Source: an uncultured Clostridia bacterium (lineage in GTDB: Bacteria > Bacillota > Dehalobacteriia > UBA4068 > CALXSR01). From it: a DNA stretch of 39,553 bases. How positions within the stretch are numbered: the stretch's first letter is position 1; every line of letters begins with the position of its first letter. The translations under genes were made by a program, and so were the position numbers. The notes beneath the pieces were generated by a model. The model saw only the letters and a list, made by a program, of their open reading frames with translations, did not search any database and had not been told where the DNA came from. The DNA is taken from contig CALXSR010000045.1 of the NCBI GenBank assembly GCA_944391215.1, positions 1 to 39,553 of the forward strand, in the 5' to 3' direction. Positions 8,024-17,599 of the stretch are shown in pieces.

Positions 8024-9151
8024 ATGGTTTTTTCTTATTTATATGTGCATATACCTTTTTGTTTGCAGAAATGTAATTACTGCGATTTTGTTTCTTTTAC
8101 AAATGGCAGTGAGGAAAGCATGGTAATTTATAGCCAATTACTGGAGAATGAAATCTCTTTTTGGCAAAAACAAAATACGCTAGGCAATTTACAAACCGTA
8201 TATTTTGGCGGAGGCACGCCAAGTATTATGCCAGTTGATTGTCTGGCGCATTTTTTGTCATGTTTGCCTTTAGACAAAAATGCGGAAATTAGTTTGGAAG
8301 CAAATCCAGCTACTTTAAATATACAGAAATTAAGAGCATTGAAACAATGCGGTTTTAACCGTATTTCTATTGGTTTGCAAAGCTTCCACGAAGGACTTTT
8401 AAAATCTATGGGCCGTTTGCATGATGCAAATGATGGTATGATTATGGTGGAGAATGCAAGGAAAGCTGGCTTTGATAATATTAATATTGATTTAATGTAT
8501 GGTTTGCCCGGTCAAACTATTGATATTTGGCGAGATACGTTACGAAAGGCCATCGCATTGCAAACAGAACATATTTCAGTTTATGGCTTGCACTTAGAAG
8601 AAAGTACCCCTTGGGGCAAAGCAGAAGCATCCGGAGCTTTATTGTTACCGGAAGAGGATGCTTCTTTGGCTATGTGGCAGATAACGCATCATGTTTTAGC
8701 GAAAGCAGGTTTTGAAAATTATGAAATTGCAAATTATGCACGACCGGGTTTTGCTTGTCGCCACAATTTAGCTTATTGGCAGAGAGAAGATTATTTAGGA
8801 ATTGGTTTGGCAGCGGCTTCTTGCTGGCAAAATAAAAGATGGGTTAATACAGAAAATTGGCAAACCTATACGCAATGTTGGCAAAACCATACCTGCGCTC
8901 CTTATGAAGAAGAAGTTTTAACCATGGGCCAAGTATTAGCAGAGCGAATTTTTTTAGGGCTACGTTTAAAAAATGGTATTTGCATAGCAGAGATAGAAGA
9001 ACAATTTGGAGTAGATTTACGTACGAGATTCTATAAAGATATGTTGCCTCTATTTCAAAATGATTTGTTAGCGGAAAAGGATGGATTTTGGTATTTAACA
9101 CAACGGGGTAAATTGTTAGCAAACGAAGTGTTTGCGGTCTTTTTACCCTGA
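8024..9151 (+). CDS. hemW: HemW-type radical SAM heme chaperone
   Basis: HemW is a radical SAM protein related to oxygen-independent coproporphyrinogen oxidase; it binds heme and is thought to deliver it to respiratory enzymes. The 375-aa product has CxxxCxxC at Cys13, Cys17 and Cys20. The cluster is followed by Asp-Phe, as in HemW, rather than the extra cysteine of true HemN. GGGTP follows, and CRHNLAYW (HNxxYW) is also typical of HemW. The C-terminal HemN_C domain is present. ATG 8024 lies behind AGGAG, coupled to lepA. The gap to hrcA holds the heat-shock promoter, so hemW ends this unit. Confidence 0.93.
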   Translation: MVFSYLYVHIPFCLQKCNYCDFVSFTNGSEESMVIYSQLLENEISFWQKQNTLGNLQTVYFGGGTPSIMPVDCLAHFLSCLPLDKNAEISLEANPATLNIQKLRALKQCGFNRISIGLQSFHEGLLKSMGRLHDANDGMIMVENARKAGFDNINIDLMYGLPGQTIDIWRDTLRKAIALQTEHISVYGLHLEESTPWGKAEASGALLLPEEDASLAMWQITHHVLAKAGFENYEIANYARPGFACRHNLAYWQREDYLGIGLAAASCWQNKRWVNTENWQTYTQCWQNHTCAPYEEEVLTMGQVLAERIFLGLRLKNGICIAEIEEQFGVDLRTRFYKDMLPLFQNDLLAEKDGFWYLTQRGKLLANEVFAVFLP

Positions 9152-9180
9152 AAAATAAGTGAACTTTTTGCGGAAACGCC

Positions 9181-9209
9181 TTGACAAATATTGGAGCCGG
9201 TGATATGCT
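9181..9209 (+). promoter_or_regulatory. Sigma-A promoter of the hrcA-grpE-dnaK-dnaJ operon
   Basis: A consensus -35, TTGACA (9181-9186), is followed after 17 nt by TATGCT (9204-9209). The expected transcription start falls inside the CIRCE element, so bound HrcA would block initiation. Confidence 0.8.
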
Positions 9210-9213
9210 TTTG

Positions 9214-9240
9214 TTAGCACTCAAGGAAAGAGAGTGCTAA
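9214..9240 (+). promoter_or_regulatory. CIRCE operator (HrcA binding site)
   Basis: TTAGCACTC, nine bases, then GAGTGCTAA is an exact match to the consensus. The palindrome extends beyond the usual 9-bp arms: CTTTTG on the left pairs with CAAAAG on the right, giving 15-bp arms from 9208 to 9246. It lies between the promoter and the hrcA start. Confidence 0.98.
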
Positions 9241-9259
9241 CAAAAGGGAGTGACTCATT

Positions 9260-10294
9260 ATGGATGAAAGAAAAAGAAAGGTATTGCAAGCGATTGTCAA
9301 TGATTATGTTGCAACAGCAGAACCGGTTGGTTCTCGTACGATTGCAAAAAAATATCAGCTAGGCGTATCTTCTGCTACTATCCGCAATGAAATGTCTGAT
9401 TTGGAGGAATTAGGTTATATTGAGCAGCCGCATACTTCTGCCGGTCGTATCCCTTCTTACAAGGGATACCGTTATTTTGTAGACTGCTTAATGGAAAAAG
9501 AAACCTTACCAGCAGCGGAAAGCGCATATATCCGTAATTCATTTTCTGAAAAAATGTTGGAAATAGAAGCTTTATTGCGGCAAAGTTGTCAAATGCTTTC
9601 TAAGCTTACTAACTATACTTCTATGGCGATTATGCCGGCGCATGTTTCTGGCAAATTAGAAAAAATTCAAATTTTGCCGGTAGCTCCATATCAAATTCTT
9701 TTGATTACCATTGCTGATACTGGCATGATGGTTCATCGTATTGTGGAAGCCCCACAAAATTTATCAGCTGAAACTTGGAGTGAAATTGCCTCATATTTGC
9801 AGAATAAGTTACAGGGTTTGGATATGCGGCAAATTAATTACACACTGCTGAAAGAGCTTTCCTTACAAGTTAATCAGCAACAGCAGGTGATTTCCGCAAT
9901 TTTAGATATGATTGATCAAACTTTGGAAGAGGCTGGGGAAGAGAAAGTTCTTTTAGGCGGAACCGTTAATATGTTAAACCAGCCAGAATTTCAAGATATT
10001 GAAAAAGTACGTAATATTTTATCTACATTAGAAGAAAATGATACAATTAAAGATTTATTAAATCCAGAAAAAAATATTGGCTCCCATATTACCATTGGCA
10101 GTGAAATGCAACATGAGCATATCAATTATTGTAGTATGGTTTCTGCAACTTATCATATCAATGGGGAAATTATGGGTACAGTAGGGGTTTTAGGTCCTAC
10201 ACGTATGACTTATTCAAAAGCGCTATCCTTAGTGGAAGCGATTGCAGAGCAAATTTCGGAAAATCTAGGCAAAAAATATGGTAAAGAGAAGTAA
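9260..10294 (+). CDS. hrcA: Heat-inducible transcription repressor HrcA
   Basis: HrcA binds CIRCE operators and represses class I heat-shock genes; its folding depends on GroEL, so heat stress relieves repression. The 344-aa product has an N-terminal winged helix (about residues 1-75), with SRTIAKKYQLGVSSATIRNE as the recognition region. A GAF-like domain and the dimerisation insert follow. GVLGPTRMTYSKALSLVE near the end is a family hallmark. ATG 9260 follows GGGAG by nine bases. The CIRCE site just upstream makes the operon autoregulated. groES/groEL are not in the window. Confidence 0.98.
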   Translation: MDERKRKVLQAIVNDYVATAEPVGSRTIAKKYQLGVSSATIRNEMSDLEELGYIEQPHTSAGRIPSYKGYRYFVDCLMEKETLPAAESAYIRNSFSEKMLEIEALLRQSCQMLSKLTNYTSMAIMPAHVSGKLEKIQILPVAPYQILLITIADTGMMVHRIVEAPQNLSAETWSEIASYLQNKLQGLDMRQINYTLLKELSLQVNQQQQVISAILDMIDQTLEEAGEEKVLLGGTVNMLNQPEFQDIEKVRNILSTLEENDTIKDLLNPEKNIGSHITIGSEMQHEHINYCSMVSATYHINGEIMGTVGVLGPTRMTYSKALSLVEAIAEQISENLGKKYGKEK

Positions 10295-10324
10295 GAAAGA
10301 ATACAATGTTTGGGAGTGAGCAGA

Positions 10325-10906
10325 TTGGCAAAGAAGTCTTCAAGCAAAGAAGAAGGTAAGGAAAAAAAGAAGCAAGAACACGAAGAGCAAGGTGCACCGG
10401 AACAGCAAACAATTACAATGACTGTGGAAGAGCAAAAAGCAATGTCGGAAGCTGTTAAGCAAGTGTTGCAGGCGAATGAGGACTTGTTGAAACAACAGGA
10501 AGAATTGCAGCAACAGCATTTGCGCTTGCAGGCAGATTTTGAGAATTTCCGCCGTCGTAGCAGACAAGAAAGAGAAAGTTTATTGAATCAAGGAGCGGCG
10601 GATAGTATTAAATCTTTGTTACCGGTAATTGATAATTTTGAAAGAGCTTTAACGACTGCGCAGGAAGGGGATAGTTATGCGGCTGGTGTGCAAATGATTT
10701 ATCGGCAACTGATGCAAATTTTACAAGATGCCGGCCTAAAACAGATAGAAGCCTTGGAAACGCCTTTTGATCCGCAAATTCATGAAGCAATTGGCAATGT
10801 GGAAGTGGCAGAAGATAAAAAAGGCCTAGTGGTAACAGAAGTACAAAAAGGATACTTATTTAAAGATAAATTGTTACGCCCCAGTATTGTTCAGGTGGGC
10901 GTATAG
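10325..10906 (+). CDS. grpE: GrpE, nucleotide exchange factor for DnaK
   Basis: GrpE releases ADP from DnaK so that the chaperone can start a new cycle. The chosen start is TTG 10325, eight bases after GGGAG (10312-10316), giving 193 aa beginning MAKKSSSK. A GTG at 10316 and a TTG at 10310 in the same frame overlap that site. The N-terminus is a charged, low-complexity region, then a long coiled coil (about 40-95, LRLQADFENFRRRSRQERE). A C-terminal beta domain ends with GYLFKDKLLRPSIVQVG, the family signature. It lies between hrcA and dnaK in the CIRCE-controlled operon. Confidence 0.96.
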   Translation: MAKKSSSKEEGKEKKKQEHEEQGAPEQQTITMTVEEQKAMSEAVKQVLQANEDLLKQQEELQQQHLRLQADFENFRRRSRQERESLLNQGAADSIKSLLPVIDNFERALTTAQEGDSYAAGVQMIYRQLMQILQDAGLKQIEALETPFDPQIHEAIGNVEVAEDKKGLVVTEVQKGYLFKDKLLRPSIVQVGV

Positions 10907-10963
10907 TAATAAAAGATTATAATATTATTTTAACTTTAACGGAAGATAAAGGAGGACTTTAAT

Positions 10964-12832
10964 ATGGGAAAAGTAATAGGGATTGACCTTGGTACTACAA
11001 ATTCTTGTGTAGCCGTGATTGAAGGTGGAGAAGCTGTTGTTATTCCAAATCCGGAAGGAAATCGTACCACGCCTTCTGTAGTTGGTTTTTCGAATACGGG
11101 AGAACGTTTGGTTGGGCAAGTTGCCAAACGGCAAGCTGTAACAAATCCGGATAAAACCGTTATGTCCATTAAAAGACAAATGGGGAAAAATTATAAAGTT
11201 AATATCGAGGGGAAAGATTATACGCCACAAGAAATTTCCGCTTTTATTTTGCAGAAATTAAAAGAAGATGCTGAAGCTTATTTAGGGGAAAAAGTAACGC
11301 AAGCTGTTATTACGGTACCGGCTTACTTTTCTGATAGCCAAAGACAGGCCACAAAAGATGCTGGTAAAATTGCCGGCTTAGAAGTATTGCGTATTATTAA
11401 CGAACCAACTGCTGCTGCGTTGGCATATGGTTTGGATAAATCTGATTCGCAAACCGTTTTGGTCTTTGACTTAGGGGGCGGAACTTTTGATGTATCCTTA
11501 TTAGAATTGGATGGTGGTGTGTTTGAAGTAAAAGCTACCAGTGGGAATAACTTTTTAGGTGGCGATGACTTTGACCAAAGAATTGTTGATTATTTGGTAG
11601 CGGAATTCAAAAAGCAACAAGGCGTTGACTTATCTGCCGATAAAATGGCGCTGCAAAGGTTGAGAGAAGCAGCCGAAAAAGCGAAAATTGAATTATCCGG
11701 TGTTTTGACCAGTAATATTAACTTACCGTTTATTACCGCTACGCAGGATGGCCCCAAACACTTGGATATGACGTTAACGAGAGCAAAATTTGATGAATTA
11801 ACTGCTGACTTGGTAGAAAAAACATTGGGACCAACCAGACAAGCGATGAATGACGCCGGCATTACTGCGGATAAAATTGATAAAGTGTTATTGGTTGGGG
11901 GTTCTACTCGTATTCCGGCTGTACAGGAAGCAATTAAAAAATTATTAAATAAAGAACCTCATAAAGGGATTAATCCTGATGAATGTGTTGCTTTGGGGGC
12001 GGCGATTCAAGGCGGTATCTTGAATAAGGAAGTAAAAGATGTTTTATTATTAGATGTTACGCCGCTTTCTTTAGGGATTGAAACATTAGGTGGCGTATTT
12101 ACCAGAATTATTGACCGCAATACCACGATTCCTACGGCGAAAAGCCAAATTTTCTCTACTGCAGCCGATAATCAACCTTCCGTGGAAATTCATGTGCTGC
12201 AAGGCGAACGGCAAATGGCTGCGGATAATAAAACGTTGGGACGCTTTAATTTAACAGGGATTGCGCCGGCTCCGCGTGGTATTCCGCAAATTGAAGTGCG
12301 CTTTGATATCGATGCTAATGGGATTGTGCATGTAAGCGCAAAAGATTTGGGCACAGGCAAACAACAATCGATTACAATTACGGCTTCTAGCGGTTTATCG
12401 GATTCTGAAATTGAACAAATGGCCAAAGATGCAGAAAAATATAAAGAAGAAGATGAAAAACGGAAAAAAGCGGTAGAAATCCGTAATCAAGCCGATTCCT
12501 TGCTCTATCAATGCGATAAAACTTTGAAAGAGTTTGAAGGAAAACTGCAAGGTACCGAAGAGCAGGATATTAAAGCAGCCAAAGAAGAATTGGAAAAAGC
12601 AATGGCTTCTGATAATACGGAAGAAATTGAACAAAAAGTAGAAGCGCTTTCACAAGCTGTATATAAATTGACGGAAAGGGTATATCAAGAAGCAGCCGCA
12701 CAGCAACAAGCGGCAGGGGCTAACGGCGCCGCTGGAGCGGAAAATGCTGGCGCTCAGAGTGCTGGACCGCAAGATGACGTAGTAGACGCTGACTATAAAG
12801 TAGTTGACGATGACGATAAAAAGAACAATTAA
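10964..12832 (+). CDS. dnaK: Chaperone DnaK (Hsp70)
   Basis: DnaK is the ATP-dependent chaperone that binds unfolded polypeptides. The 622-aa product starts with GIDLGTTNS (phosphate 1 motif) and contains [17 protein letters not shown] and [13 protein letters not shown] of the ATPase domain. The substrate-binding domain begins around residue 360 ([14 protein letters not shown]). An Ala/Gly/Gln-rich linker precedes the conserved [14 protein letters not shown] tail. The ATPase domain lacks the roughly 25-residue insertion found in proteobacterial DnaK, as is usual in Bacillota. ATG 10964 follows AAAGGAGGA. It is cotranscribed with hrcA, grpE and dnaJ. Confidence 0.99.
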   Translation: MGKVIGIDLGTTNSCVAVIEGGEAVVIPNPEGNRTTPSVVGFSNTGERLVGQVAKRQAVTNPDKTVMSIKRQMGKNYKVNIEGKDYTPQEISAFILQKLKEDAEAYLGEKVTQAVITVPAYFSDSQRQATKDAGKIAGLEVLRIINEPTAAALAYGLDKSDSQTVLVFDLGGGTFDVSLLELDGGVFEVKATSGNNFLGGDDFDQRIVDYLVAEFKKQQGVDLSADKMALQRLREAAEKAKIELSGVLTSNINLPFITATQDGPKHLDMTLTRAKFDELTADLVEKTLGPTRQAMNDAGITADKIDKVLLVGGSTRIPAVQEAIKKLLNKEPHKGINPDECVALGAAIQGGILNKEVKDVLLLDVTPLSLGIETLGGVFTRIIDRNTTIPTAKSQIFSTAADNQPSVEIHVLQGERQMAADNKTLGRFNLTGIAPAPRGIPQIEVRFDIDANGIVHVSAKDLGTGKQQSITITASSGLSDSEIEQMAKDAEKYKEEDEKRKKAVEIRNQADSLLYQCDKTLKEFEGKLQGTEEQDIKAAKEELEKAMASDNTEEIEQKVEALSQAVYKLTERVYQEAAAQQQAAGANGAAGAENAGAQSAGPQDDVVDADYKVVDDDDKKNN

Positions 12833-12866
12833 CGAGTGCTGATTTGCGCTGCGAAAGGTGGCACCC

Positions 12867-14018
12867 ATGGAAAATAAAAGAGATTATTATGAGGTTTTAG
12901 GGGTGCCTAAAACCGCTACAGAAGAAGAAATAAAAAAAGCTTATAAAAAACTAGCCAAACAATATCATCCGGATTTAAATCCGGATAGTAAAACGGCGGA
13001 AGAGAAATTTAAAGAGCTAAACGAGGCCTATGATGTATTAAGCGATCCGCAAAAAAGAGCCGGTTACGACCAATTTGGCCATGCTGGAGCAAATGGGAAT
13101 TTTGATCCGAATGCTTTTGGCGGCGGTGGCTTTGGTGGCGCTGGGGCCGGTGGTTTTGGCGATATCTTTGATATGTTTTTTGGTGGCGGCATGGGCGGTG
13201 CGCAAGCACAGCCCAATGCCCCGCAACGTGGTTCCGATTTACGTATGGATGTGACAATTGAATTTACGGAAGCCGCAACCGGCGTGGAAAAAGATATTGA
13301 AGTAGTCCGTTTGGCTACCTGCGCTACTTGTGGTGGTAATGGGGCCGAACCCGGTAGTAGGCCTATCACCTGTCCGCAATGTAACGGTACCGGACGGATT
13401 CGGGTTGGCCAAGGCAATTCTTTTTTCCAATTTCAGACGGTAAAACCTTGTCCTCGTTGTCAAGGAAAAGGGACCATTATTGAAAAACCCTGCAAAAGTT
13501 GCGATGGCAGTGGTCGGGTAAGACAAGAAAAGAAATTGCATATTAAAATTCCGGCAGGGGTGGATACCGGTTCCCGTTTAAGAATGCAGTCAGAAGGTGA
13601 GGCTGGTCCAAATGGCGGCCCTGCGGGTGATTTGTATATTTATATTAAGGTAAAACCACATAAAATCTTCAAGCGGAATGAAGATGATATTCTTTGCGAT
13701 TATGAAATTAGTTTTACGCAGGCTGCTTTAGGCGATGAAGTGGAAGTTCCTACTTTAGAAGGAAAAGTGGCCTTAAATATCCCCGAAGGGACGCAAAGCG
13801 GCACGACTTTCCGTTTACGGGGACGAGGGTTCCCGCGTTTGCGTGGCTATGGCCGCGGGGATCAGCATGTAAAAATAAAAGTAGTGACACCAACGCATTT
13901 GAATGCTGAGCAAAAAGAATTGTTGCGGCAATTAGATAAAAATTATCAAAAAGACAAAAAAGATGGTGGCGATAAAGAAAAAGGCAAAGGTTTTTTTGGT
14001 AACATATTTAATAATTAA
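12867..14018 (+). CDS. dnaJ: Chaperone DnaJ (type I Hsp40)
   Basis: DnaJ delivers substrates to DnaK and stimulates its ATPase. The 383-aa product has an N-terminal J domain with HPD at residues 34-36 and a Gly/Phe-rich stretch (about 70-110). Four zinc-binding repeats follow: [24 protein letters not shown] and CKSCDGSG. Two C-terminal substrate-binding beta domains come last. ATG 12867 is preferred over the in-frame GTG at 12858, which overlaps the AAAGGTGG site. It is the last gene of the heat-shock operon, and a terminator begins at its stop codon. Confidence 0.98.
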   Translation: MENKRDYYEVLGVPKTATEEEIKKAYKKLAKQYHPDLNPDSKTAEEKFKELNEAYDVLSDPQKRAGYDQFGHAGANGNFDPNAFGGGGFGGAGAGGFGDIFDMFFGGGMGGAQAQPNAPQRGSDLRMDVTIEFTEAATGVEKDIEVVRLATCATCGGNGAEPGSRPITCPQCNGTGRIRVGQGNSFFQFQTVKPCPRCQGKGTIIEKPCKSCDGSGRVRQEKKLHIKIPAGVDTGSRLRMQSEGEAGPNGGPAGDLYIYIKVKPHKIFKRNEDDILCDYEISFTQAALGDEVEVPTLEGKVALNIPEGTQSGTTFRLRGRGFPRLRGYGRGDQHVKIKVVTPTHLNAEQKELLRQLDKNYQKDKKDGGDKEKGKGFFGNIFNN

Positions 14019-14047
14019 AAAAATACCGGTGAAAACCGGTATTTTTT
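14018..14047 (+). terminator. Terminator of the dnaK operon
   Basis: AAAAAATACCGGT (14018-14030) pairs perfectly with ACCGGTATTTTTT (14035-14047) around a GAAA loop, with a T-run on the 3' side. The A/T symmetry means it could work on either strand. Confidence 0.92.
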
Positions 14048-14053
14048 CTTGTC

Positions 14054-14082
14054 TTGCGATGAAATGTCCTTTGCTTTATAAT
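14054..14082 (+). promoter_or_regulatory. Sigma-A promoter of the prmA operon
   Basis: TTGCGA (14054-14059) and a consensus TATAAT (14077-14082) are separated by 17 nt. The promoter lies immediately after the dnaJ terminator and 29 nt before the prmA ATG. Confidence 0.75.
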
Positions 14083-14111
14083 ATTACTATTATAGAAAAA
14101 GAGGGTAGCGC

Positions 14112-15083
14112 ATGAATTGGTTAGAAATTACCATAGAAACAAGTTTGCTTGGTAGGGAATTGCTTTTGGGGGCTTTCAATTCCATTGGCATAGAACAGTG
14201 CCAATGGTTAGAGGATGCGGACGAGATAAAGCGCGATTTAGAAGAAAATGCCGGAGCTTGGGATTATGTGAATGAAAAGAAATTGAATCAAGCGGCGGAA
14301 GCTACCGGGATTCGATTATTTTTCCGTGATGATGCGATTGGCAAACAACAATTAAATGATGTATTTGCACTATTGGCCGATTTGCGAAAACAAGATTTTG
14401 GCTTTCCTTTGGGGTCTTTAAAAGTTGCCATACAAAATAGCGAGGAAGACGATTGGGCGCAAGCTTGGAAACAATTTTACCACCCTTTTCCCATTGGAGA
14501 AAAACTATGGATTAAACCGGCTTGGGAAGAGAGCAAAATTCCAAAAGGAAAAATCGTTTTAGAAATCAACCCGGGGATGATTTTTGGTACTGGAAATCAT
14601 GCTACTACGCAATTATGCTTAGAGAAATTGGAGAAAAACGTTCGTAGTGGGGATATGGTATTAGATATTGGTTGTGGAAGCGGTATCCTATGGATTGCTT
14701 CCTTATTATTGGGAGCAAAAAAGGCGGTGGGGGTTGATATTGATCCTCATACCATAGAAATCAATCAAAATAATGCGCAACTAAATGGAATTTTGGAAAA
14801 GGACTATACTATTTTAGTGGGAAACATTTTAAAAGATGATGCGTTAAAGGCTCAAATAACGAAGGCTTACGATCTTGTGGTGGCCAATATTGTTGCCGAT
14901 GTGATCATAGAAATGCTTCCCATTGCTAAAGAGGTATTAAAACCAGGTGGTTTATTGATTGCTTCTGGTATTATTGACTTAAGAGAACAGGAAGTACGGC
15001 AAAAAATAGAAAAAATAGGGATGCAGATAGAGGAAATTAAAACAAAAGATGGCTGGTATATGCTAGCTGCGAAAAAGGTTTGA
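14112..15083 (+). CDS. prmA: Ribosomal protein L11 methyltransferase
   Basis: PrmA trimethylates lysines and the N-terminus of ribosomal protein L11 using S-adenosylmethionine. The 323-aa product has an N-terminal substrate-recognition domain. The Rossmann methyltransferase domain contains the family motif NPGMIFGTGNHATTQLCL (about 153-170), the SAM-binding loop VLDIGCGSG (183-191), and VANIVADVI as motif IV. ATG 14112 follows GAGGGTAG. It starts a new transcription unit with rsmE six bases downstream. The dnaJ-prmA-rsmE-mtaB order is widespread in Bacillota. Confidence 0.96.
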   Translation: MNWLEITIETSLLGRELLLGAFNSIGIEQCQWLEDADEIKRDLEENAGAWDYVNEKKLNQAAEATGIRLFFRDDAIGKQQLNDVFALLADLRKQDFGFPLGSLKVAIQNSEEDDWAQAWKQFYHPFPIGEKLWIKPAWEESKIPKGKIVLEINPGMIFGTGNHATTQLCLEKLEKNVRSGDMVLDIGCGSGILWIASLLLGAKKAVGVDIDPHTIEINQNNAQLNGILEKDYTILVGNILKDDALKAQITKAYDLVVANIVADVIIEMLPIAKEVLKPGGLLIASGIIDLREQEVRQKIEKIGMQIEEIKTKDGWYMLAAKKV

Positions 15084-15089
15084 GAAAAC

Positions 15090-15839
15090 GTGAGTAAATT
15101 TTTTGTAGAAAAAGAACGGATACAGTCGGGAGAAATTATATTTACTGGTGAAGATGCGCATTATATGAGCCGCGTATTGCGTTTGCATGAGAATGATGAA
15201 ATAGAGATTGCCAGCGACGGAAAAAATTATCAAGGCCGTTTGAAAAAAGTTACTGGTCAAGAAGTTGTGGTTTCATTGATTGCAGAATTAAATTCTTTTG
15301 CCGAACCGCCGATTTCCGTTACTTTATTACAAGGGTTGCCCAAAGGGGATAAGCTGGAATTGATTATTCAAAAAACTGTGGAATTGGGCATTGATAAAAT
15401 TATCCCGATAAAGTGTTCGCGGAGCGTGCCGGAATGGCCGGCAAAAAAAATAGAGACTAAAATAGAACGCTTACAAAAGGTGGCGGAATCTGCTGCTGCC
15501 CAATGTGGACGAGATCGGGTGCCAACAGTAGGAACTTTGCAAAATTTAGCGGAAGCCATTGCTTCTTTGCCAGAAGATACTTTGTTGCTTATTCCTTGGG
15601 AAGAAGCGGAAGAAAATAACTTAAAAGAACTTTTGCAGCAAGAAGCGCCCCAAAAAGTGGCTTATTGCATTGGTCCAGAGGGTGGTTTTTCAAAGGAAGA
15701 AGTGCAAATGGCTGTTCGCGCAGGAGCACATGTGGTTACATTGGGGCCGCGCATTTTAAGAACGGAAACAGCTGCTATTGTTACCCTATCTTTATTATTA
15801 TATGCTTGGGGCGATTTGGGAGGCATAAAAAATGAATAA
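15090..15839 (+). CDS. rsmE: 16S rRNA m3U1498 methyltransferase
   Basis: RsmE methylates N3 of U1498 in 16S rRNA. The 249-aa product has an N-terminal PUA-like domain (about 1-70, EDAHYMSRVLRLHENDEIEI). The C-terminal SPOUT fold shows GLPKGDKLELIIQKTVELGI, IGPEGGFSKEE and LGPRILRTETA, the knotted SAM site. GTG 15090 is the start, six bases after prmA ends, with AAAAAGG upstream inside the prmA end. The 3' end overlaps mtaB by 8 nt, which suggests translational coupling. Confidence 0.96.
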   Translation: MSKFFVEKERIQSGEIIFTGEDAHYMSRVLRLHENDEIEIASDGKNYQGRLKKVTGQEVVVSLIAELNSFAEPPISVTLLQGLPKGDKLELIIQKTVELGIDKIIPIKCSRSVPEWPAKKIETKIERLQKVAESAAAQCGRDRVPTVGTLQNLAEAIASLPEDTLLLIPWEEAEENNLKELLQQEAPQKVAYCIGPEGGFSKEEVQMAVRAGAHVVTLGPRILRTETAAIVTLSLLLYAWGDLGGIKNE

Positions 15840-17154
15840 AGGCAGTTTTGCCATTCATACTTTGGGTTGTAAAGTAAATCAAGCGGAATCAGCCGATATT
15901 ACGCAAATGTTAAAAGAGGCTGGCTATCAACAGGTGGATTTTACGGGAAATGCAGATATTTATATTATCAATACTTGTACCGTAACCGCTTTTGCTGACG
16001 GCAAGTCAAGACAATTTATTCGTCGGGCGGTGAAACAAAATCCGCAGGCTATTGTGGTGGCTACCGGTTGTTTTGTGCAGACCCATCCGCATGATTTGCA
16101 AAAAATAGTAGGGGTAGACATTATTGCCGGTTTATCGGAAAGGGCAAAGCTACTGGATTTCATAGAAAAGGCGAAAGTAAAAAAAGCACAGGAAACTGTT
16201 TTTGCTGTTGGTGATATTAGCCAATGTAAAGAGTTTGTAGATATTCCTAGTACTGGTCATTTACAGGATAGAAGCAGAGCTTTTTTGAAAATTGAGGATG
16301 GTTGCGAAAATTATTGTTCGTATTGTATTATTCCCTATGCTAGGGGCCCAGTACGGAGTATGAAAATACAAGATGTATTGCAAAAAGCGCAGGAATTATT
16401 AAACCAGGGTATGCGTGAATTGGTTTTAAGCGGTATTCATTTGGGAGCTTATGGGCGGGATTTTGGCCAAAATATTAACTTAAATACGGTTGTGCAAAAA
16501 CTGCTTCTTTTGGATGATTTGAAGCGCTTGCGTTTGGGTTCGATAGAGCCGGATGAAATTACTGACTCTTTGTTGGAAACGATAAAAAACAATCAAGTAC
16601 TTTGTCCCCATTTACATTTACCTTTACAATCAGGGTGTGATAAAACATTAAAGGCCATGCAAAGGAAATATGATACTGATTTTTTTGCTACTTTAATGCA
16701 AAAAATAAAAAAAGAAATTCCTCATATTGCGATCACGACCGACATCATGGTAGGCTTTCCTGGGGAAACAGAAGAGGATTTCTTAACTAGTTTGCAATTT
16801 ATCAAAGAGCAGCAATTTGCGCAAATTCATGTTTTCCCTTATTCGATTCGACCGGGCACTCCGGCTGCAACCATGCCGCAGCAAATAGCGCAAGAGGAAA
16901 AAGCAAGGCGCGTAAAACAAATGGAGGCTATCGGTAAGGATTCTCAAGTGGCATATTGGCGGCAAAATGTGGGACAAGTATTAACCATTTGCTTAGAGCA
17001 GGAAATAGAGCGGTATGGGCAAAGATATTGGTTTGGTCATTCGGAAAATTATTTGCCGGTTATGGTAAAAGCGGACTCCTGTCAAAGAGGCGATTTGCTT
17101 CCGGTACATATTGATGGCATACAAGATAATCTGTTGCATGGGCACAGTTTGTAA
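15832..17154 (+). CDS. mtaB: tRNA t6A37 methylthiotransferase MtaB
   Basis: MtaB converts t6A to ms2t6A at position 37 of ANN-decoding tRNAs. The 440-aa product has the N-terminal MTTase domain with Cys13 (GCKVNQAES), Cys49 (NTCTVTAFAD) and Cys80 for one 4Fe-4S cluster. The radical SAM CxxxCxxC is at Cys158, Cys162 and Cys165, and a C-terminal TRAM-like segment is present. GCKVNQ and CTVT favour MtaB over MiaB or RimO. It overlaps rsmE by 8 nt behind GGGAGG. The HIT gene follows after 19 nt. Confidence 0.94.
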   Translation: MNKGSFAIHTLGCKVNQAESADITQMLKEAGYQQVDFTGNADIYIINTCTVTAFADGKSRQFIRRAVKQNPQAIVVATGCFVQTHPHDLQKIVGVDIIAGLSERAKLLDFIEKAKVKKAQETVFAVGDISQCKEFVDIPSTGHLQDRSRAFLKIEDGCENYCSYCIIPYARGPVRSMKIQDVLQKAQELLNQGMRELVLSGIHLGAYGRDFGQNINLNTVVQKLLLLDDLKRLRLGSIEPDEITDSLLETIKNNQVLCPHLHLPLQSGCDKTLKAMQRKYDTDFFATLMQKIKKEIPHIAITTDIMVGFPGETEEDFLTSLQFIKEQQFAQIHVFPYSIRPGTPAATMPQQIAQEEKARRVKQMEAIGKDSQVAYWRQNVGQVLTICLEQEIERYGQRYWFGHSENYLPVMVKADSCQRGDLLPVHIDGIQDNLLHGHSL

Positions 17155-17173
17155 TGGAGAAGGAGGAAAAGAA

Positions 17174-17515
17174 ATGGAAAATTGTATTTTTTGCAAAATG
17201 GCGAACAAGGAAATAGAACCAAAGGTGGTATATGAGGATGCTGAAATTTTGGCTTTTTATGATATTGCGCCTAAAATGCCAGTTCATGTTTTAATTATTC
17301 CTAAAAAGCATATTGCTTCTTTGGCGGAGGCGCAAGAGGAAGATTTGGCCCTATTGGGAAAAATGCAATTAGTGGCCAAAAAGATAGCTGAAGAACTGGG
17401 CATTAGCGAATCCGGTTATCGTTTAGTTAGCAATTGTCGTGCCGATAGTGGGCAGGAAGTGCCGCATTTGCATTATCATTTAATTGGCGGTAAAAAAATG
17501 GGTATATTTTGCTAA
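17174..17515 (+). CDS. HIT family hydrolase (histidine triad protein)
   Basis: HIT proteins of this HinT type hydrolyse nucleotide phosphoramidates such as AMP-lysine. The 113-aa product begins MENCIFCKMANKEI, with a CxxC zinc-type pair, and ends with the triad motif HLHYHLIGG near residues 99-107. AAGGAGGA lies just upstream of ATG 17174; the open frame runs back to 17111, but those codons overlap mtaB and lack a ribosome-binding site. It sits between mtaB and rpsU, a common place in Bacillota. The physiological substrate is unknown. Confidence 0.92.
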   Translation: MENCIFCKMANKEIEPKVVYEDAEILAFYDIAPKMPVHVLIIPKKHIASLAEAQEEDLALLGKMQLVAKKIAEELGISESGYRLVSNCRADSGQEVPHLHYHLIGGKKMGIFC

Positions 17516-17524
17516 AGGTATCTG

Positions 17525-17554
17525 TTGACTAATGCCTGGCTGCTGTATTATAAT
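17525..17554 (+). promoter_or_regulatory. Sigma-A promoter of rpsU
   Basis: TTGACT (17525-17530) and a consensus TATAAT (17549-17554) have an 18-nt spacer. They lie about 75 nt upstream of the rpsU start and leave a structured 5' leader. Confidence 0.7.
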
Positions 17555-17560
17555 AATATA

Positions 17561-17599
17561 GTATTCTACATAGTTTTAGAGTGTTTCCAGTTAGAATAC
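17561..17599 (+). promoter_or_regulatory. Inverted repeat in the rpsU leader
   Basis: GTATTCTA (17561-17568) and TAGAATAC (17592-17599) are exact inverse complements with a 23-nt loop. The left arm begins near the predicted transcription start. No T-run follows, so it is not a terminator. It could be a 5'-stabilising or ribosomal-protein-responsive hairpin. Confidence 0.45.

Noticed and set aside
12834-12842. Half CIRCE site (GAGTGCTGA) between dnaK and dnaJ
   Set aside because: Only one arm is present, with one mismatch, and no promoter lies nearby; probably chance.
17111-17173. Longer HIT protein starting at 17111
   Set aside because: The extra codons overlap the end of mtaB and lack a ribosome-binding site, while AAGGAGGA directly serves ATG 17174.
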